This document shows, piece after piece, positions 4,922 through 6,900 of a stretch of 6,900 nt of DNA. The number at the start of each line of letters is the position of its first letter. Position 1 is the first letter of the stretch. A program made the translations under genes and the position numbers. Below the pieces are notes generated by a model. It had not been told where the DNA came from. It saw nothing but the letters and a program-made list of their open reading frames with translations, and did not search any database. Location: contig JAICVP010000110.1 in the NCBI GenBank assembly GCA_025935275.1, positions 1-6,900 on the forward strand, given 5' to 3'. Source of the stretch: Thermoleophilia bacterium (lineage in GTDB: Bacteria > Actinomycetota > Thermoleophilia > Gaiellales > Gaiellaceae).

Positions 4922-5161
4922 CTAGTCGGTCACGTCCGCGACGCCTACTGCACGCTCGTGACGGGCACGAGTGAGGACTTCGTCCACGCGCTGACGCGAG
5001 ACGCCGAGAGCACGGGCGAGCTCCGCCTTATTTGCGCCCGCCTCGTGCGCCGTCAGTAGGGCGCTGCGGAAGTCGCGCCGGGCCTTGTCGAGCCGCTGAA
5101 GAGCATCGAGCGCCTTCTTGTAGGCGCGGAGCACCGACTTGACTTCAGTGTCGTGTGCCAT
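4922..5161 (-). CDS. Small helix-turn-helix DNA-binding protein
   Basis: This 79 aa protein starts at the ATG at 5161, 5 nt after a minus-strand GGTGG. In-frame ATGs at 5173 and 5206 lack ribosome binding sites, and the latter lies inside the repeat cluster. Residues 6-40 form a long charged helix ('VKSVLRAYKKALDALQRL...'), possibly for dimerisation. Residues 43-63 ('ANKAELARALGVSRQRVDEVL') are a clear helix-turn-helix, with the usual Ala, Gly-Val-Ser turn and Arg-rich recognition helix. It is most likely a transcription regulator, though a role in DNA partitioning or a phage-like switch cannot be excluded. The repeats at 5189-5225 directly upstream suggest it controls its own promoter. Confidence 0.8.
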   Translation of the reverse strand: MAHDTEVKSVLRAYKKALDALQRLDKARRDFRSALLTAHEAGANKAELARALGVSRQRVDEVLTRARHERAVGVADVTD

Positions 5162-5188
5162 GGCGTCCACCATATCAAGCAAGGGTAT

Positions 5189-5225
5189 CTTGCACTTATA
5201 ACGCAAGTGTTACTTGCACTTGCGT
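5189..5225 (-). promoter_or_regulatory. Repeat cluster, candidate operator/promoter of the HTH gene
   Basis: A perfect 9-bp inverted repeat, acgcaagtg (5201-5209) and cacttgcgt (5217-5225), has a 7-nt spacer. The direct repeat cttgcactt occurs at 5189-5197 and 5213-5221, exactly 24 nt apart. A minus-strand TATAAG (5200-5195) lies between the elements as a possible -10, about 30 nt from the start at 5161. No good -35 is visible. The right arm overlaps the stop of the 5210-5377 gene. Confidence 0.55.
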
Positions 5226-5377
5226 AGCAAACCAGCTATCTTCTTGGCGTCGGTGTAACCGTTACCGACCTCGACAGAGCGGACGGGACGCGCCTCGTCG
5301 CTGAGGAGGACCGTCCGAAGACGTATCACCCCTAACTGCGAGCCCGCTTCGTCACCGAGCGTGCGGACGGAAGGCAT
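5210..5377 (-). CDS. Small hypothetical protein upstream of the HTH gene
   Basis: This 55 aa protein starts at the ATG at 5377, which has no clear ribosome binding site. The frame stays open to 5476, but the added residues are almost all Pro/Arg and look non-coding. The sequence reads as mixed alpha/beta: 'SQLGVIRLRTVLL', 'ARPVRSVEVGNGY', then 'TDAKKIAGLLRKCK'. The basic C-terminal helix ends in Lys-Cys-Lys. I do not recognise the family; it could also be a remnant of a longer gene. It lies between the SulP gene and the HTH gene on the same strand, and its stop is inside the repeat cluster. The pair could form one unit, with the operator between them. Confidence 0.5.
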   Translation of the reverse strand: MPSVRTLGDEAGSQLGVIRLRTVLLSDEARPVRSVEVGNGYTDAKKIAGLLRKCK

Positions 5378-5501
5378 CGAACGACGTCGCCAGACGCATC
5401 TCTGTTGCGCCCGGCCTCTCTCCTGACGGGACCGCGGCCTGCGGGGGGAGGTCGGGCGGAGCGGAGATGGCCTCACTGCGTTCCAGACGAAGGGTCCGCC
5501 A

Positions 5502-6900
5502 TCAGCCTGAGTCCGGCGTCGCGCTGTCAGAGTGGGCGAATCCCTGCACGGCAGCCTGCACCGTCGGATAGAAGCGGTCGGCCCCGATCGTATCGGTCAC
5601 GCCGGAGAGCTTGAACTGATGCTCCATACGCGTCCTGAGCCGAGCGACCACAAGTGTGATTCCGTCACGCCGGAGATCCTTCGTGAGCTCCTCGAGCGCC
5701 TCGAGCCCGGTCGAGTCGGCGTGCGTGACTGCCTCTGCGTCGAAGACGAGCCACGACACAGGCGTCCGCGCCCCGCGGACGGCCTCGCGCACGCGTCCCT
5801 TGAAGTAGCGCGCGTTGGCGAAGAAGAGCCGGTCGTCGAGCCGGTAGACGACCACCCCCGGTGTCTCCGTCGCCGAGCGGTGGAGCGAGACGTCGGCGTA
5901 GCGGCCGAGCCGCTCGACCCAACCGAGCACCGCGTCGTGCGGGCTCGCGCTCCGTCGCACGGTGTCGATCACGGAGAGGCCGACGGCGACACCCAGAGCC
6001 TCGAGCACGCCGAACACGACGACGCAGGCGGTCGTCACGCCCGCGATCGCGACCTCGACGTTGTCGACCGCCGCGAGCCTCCGCCAGGCATTCGGGTCGA
6101 CGAGGCCGATCGCTGCCGACACGATCACCGCGCCGAGCACGGCCTTTGGGAGGTACTGCACCGGTTCGGTGAGGAAGAGCAGGATCAGAAGCACGCTGCC
6201 GGCGGCGACGATGCCGGCCACCTGGCTGCGCGCGCCCATCTCGTCGTTGACCGCCGTGCGCGAGCCACTCGCGCCGATGGAGAAGGCCTGGGTTATGCCG
6301 GCAGCCGCGTTGGCGGCGCCCATCGCGAGCAGCTCCTGGGAGGCGCGCACGCTCTGGTTGTGCTTGCCGGCGAAAGAGCGCGCCGTCAGGATCTCGTCCG
6401 CAAACGCGACGAGGAAGATGCCGATCGCCGCCGGCACGAGCTTGACGACGTCCTGCCAGGCGGGGGTGGGCAGGTCGAAGCTCGGCAGTCCCGCCGGAAT
6501 TGGCCCGAGCACAGCGATCCCGTGAGCCTCGAGGCCGAGCGCCCAGGAGACCCCGATCGCTGCGACAACCACCAGGAGCGCGGCCGGTAACCGCGGCAGT
6601 ACGCGGCCGAGCACGAGGAGAATCGCCAGCGCGCCCACGCCGAGGACGACGGTGGCGCCGCTGGCATCCCCGAGTTTCCGCACGACTTCCCAGAGTTGCG
6701 GCAGAGGGTCACGTGCGTCGATCGACAGCCCGAACAGCTTTCCCAGCTGGCCGATCACGAGGATGACCGCGACCCCGTGGATATAGCCGACCAGCACCGG
6801 GCGCGAGAAGTAGTCGGCGATCCAGCCGAGGCGAAGCACCCAGGCGAGCCCGAAGCAGGCCGCGACGAGCAGCGCGAGCATTGCCGCCATTTCCGCAGCC
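5502..6900 (-). CDS. SulP/SLC26 family anion transporter with STAS domain (N-terminus cut off)
   Basis: A multi-pass inner-membrane transporter of the SulP (SLC26) family; members move sulfate, bicarbonate or other anions, and the substrate here is not determined. The frame is open to the window edge, so the first methionine seen (6890) is probably internal and roughly 90-100 N-terminal residues are missing. Numbering from it, about 462 residues are visible. They include 'RPVLVGYIHGVAVILVIGQLGKLFG' (30-54), several hydrophobic segments (80-120, 150-165, 225-305), 'ADEILTARSFA' (164-174) and the family-typical 'SIGASGSRTAVN' (204-215). A cytoplasmic STAS domain (about 340-452) carries 'DSTG' (392-395), the site phosphorylated in anti-sigma antagonists and a regulatory site in SulP proteins. 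It appears unrelated to the small genes to its left. Confidence 0.93.
   Translation of the reverse strand, partial: AAEMAAMLALLVAACFGLAWVLRLGWIADYFSRPVLVGYIHGVAVILVIGQLGKLFGLSIDARDPLPQLWEVVRKLGDASGATVVLGVGALAILLVLGRVLPRLPAALLVVVAAIGVSWALGLEAHGIAVLGPIPAGLPSFDLPTPAWQDVVKLVPAAIGIFLVAFADEILTARSFAGKHNQSVRASQELLAMGAANAAAGITQAFSIGASGSRTAVNDEMGARSQVAGIVAAGSVLLILLFLTEPVQYLPKAVLGAVIVSAAIGLVDPNAWRRLAAVDNVEVAIAGVTTACVVVFGVLEALGVAVGLSVIDTVRRSASPHDAVLGWVERLGRYADVSLHRSATETPGVVVYRLDDRLFFANARYFKGRVREAVRGARTPVSWLVFDAEAVTHADSTGLEALEELTKDLRRDGITLVVARLRTRMEHQFKLSGVTDTIGADRFYPTVQAAVQGFAHSDSATPDSG

Noticed and set aside
5532..6590. Long plus-strand open frame (352 codons) opposite the SulP gene
   Set aside because: It is the mirror of the SulP frame: Arg/His/Asp-rich with no protein-like pattern, whereas the minus strand gives a clear transporter and STAS domain.

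Overview
The window is GC-rich, roughly 60-65% by eye. It looks like an accessory, small-gene stretch of an actinobacterial chromosome. The small cysteine proteins at 3677-4656 and the small paired proteins at 568-1048 resemble, from memory, uncharacterised families of Thermoleophilia-like Actinomycetota (Solirubrobacterales/Gaiellales). That placement is an inference and rests on no marker gene. No rRNA, tRNA, CRISPR array, transposase or integrase was found.

Layout: 2-352 (+) is the end of a protein that probably begins outside the window. From 568 to 2938 there is a run of minus-strand small genes: two related 71-79 aa proteins (568-783 and 809-1048), a 75 aa Cys/His protein (1432-1659), a protein with a Pro/Glu/Asp-rich tail (2000-2431) and a 77 aa helical protein (2705-2938). 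Gaps between them hold strong hairpins, including an intrinsic terminator at 1887-1920 and a candidate structured leader at 2457-2584. At about 2939-3044 the direction diverges into a zinc-ribbon protein (3045-3236, +), whose stop overlaps a possible 26-codon Trp/Arg-rich peptide ORF.

After about 360 bases with no larger gene comes the most distinctive part. Three tandem plus-strand paralogues (3677-4021, 4005-4301, 4333-4656) share a Cys-x-Cys-x4-Cys core and, in two copies, a Pro-Gly-His motif. They follow a leader that can fold its ribosome binding site into a hairpin. The array is followed by a hairpin at 4765-4781. It faces a minus-strand pair: a 55 aa unknown protein (5210-5377) and a 79 aa helix-turn-helix protein (4922-5161), separated by a dense cluster of direct and inverted repeats that looks like an operator. 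The right end is a SulP/SLC26 anion transporter with a C-terminal STAS domain (minus strand), cut by the window edge.

Only the SulP transporter, the zinc ribbon and the helix-turn-helix protein can be given a general role from sequence. No complete known pathway is visible. The best candidates for something undescribed are the CxCx4C triplet with its leader and the 5161-5377 repeat/HTH/small-protein module.
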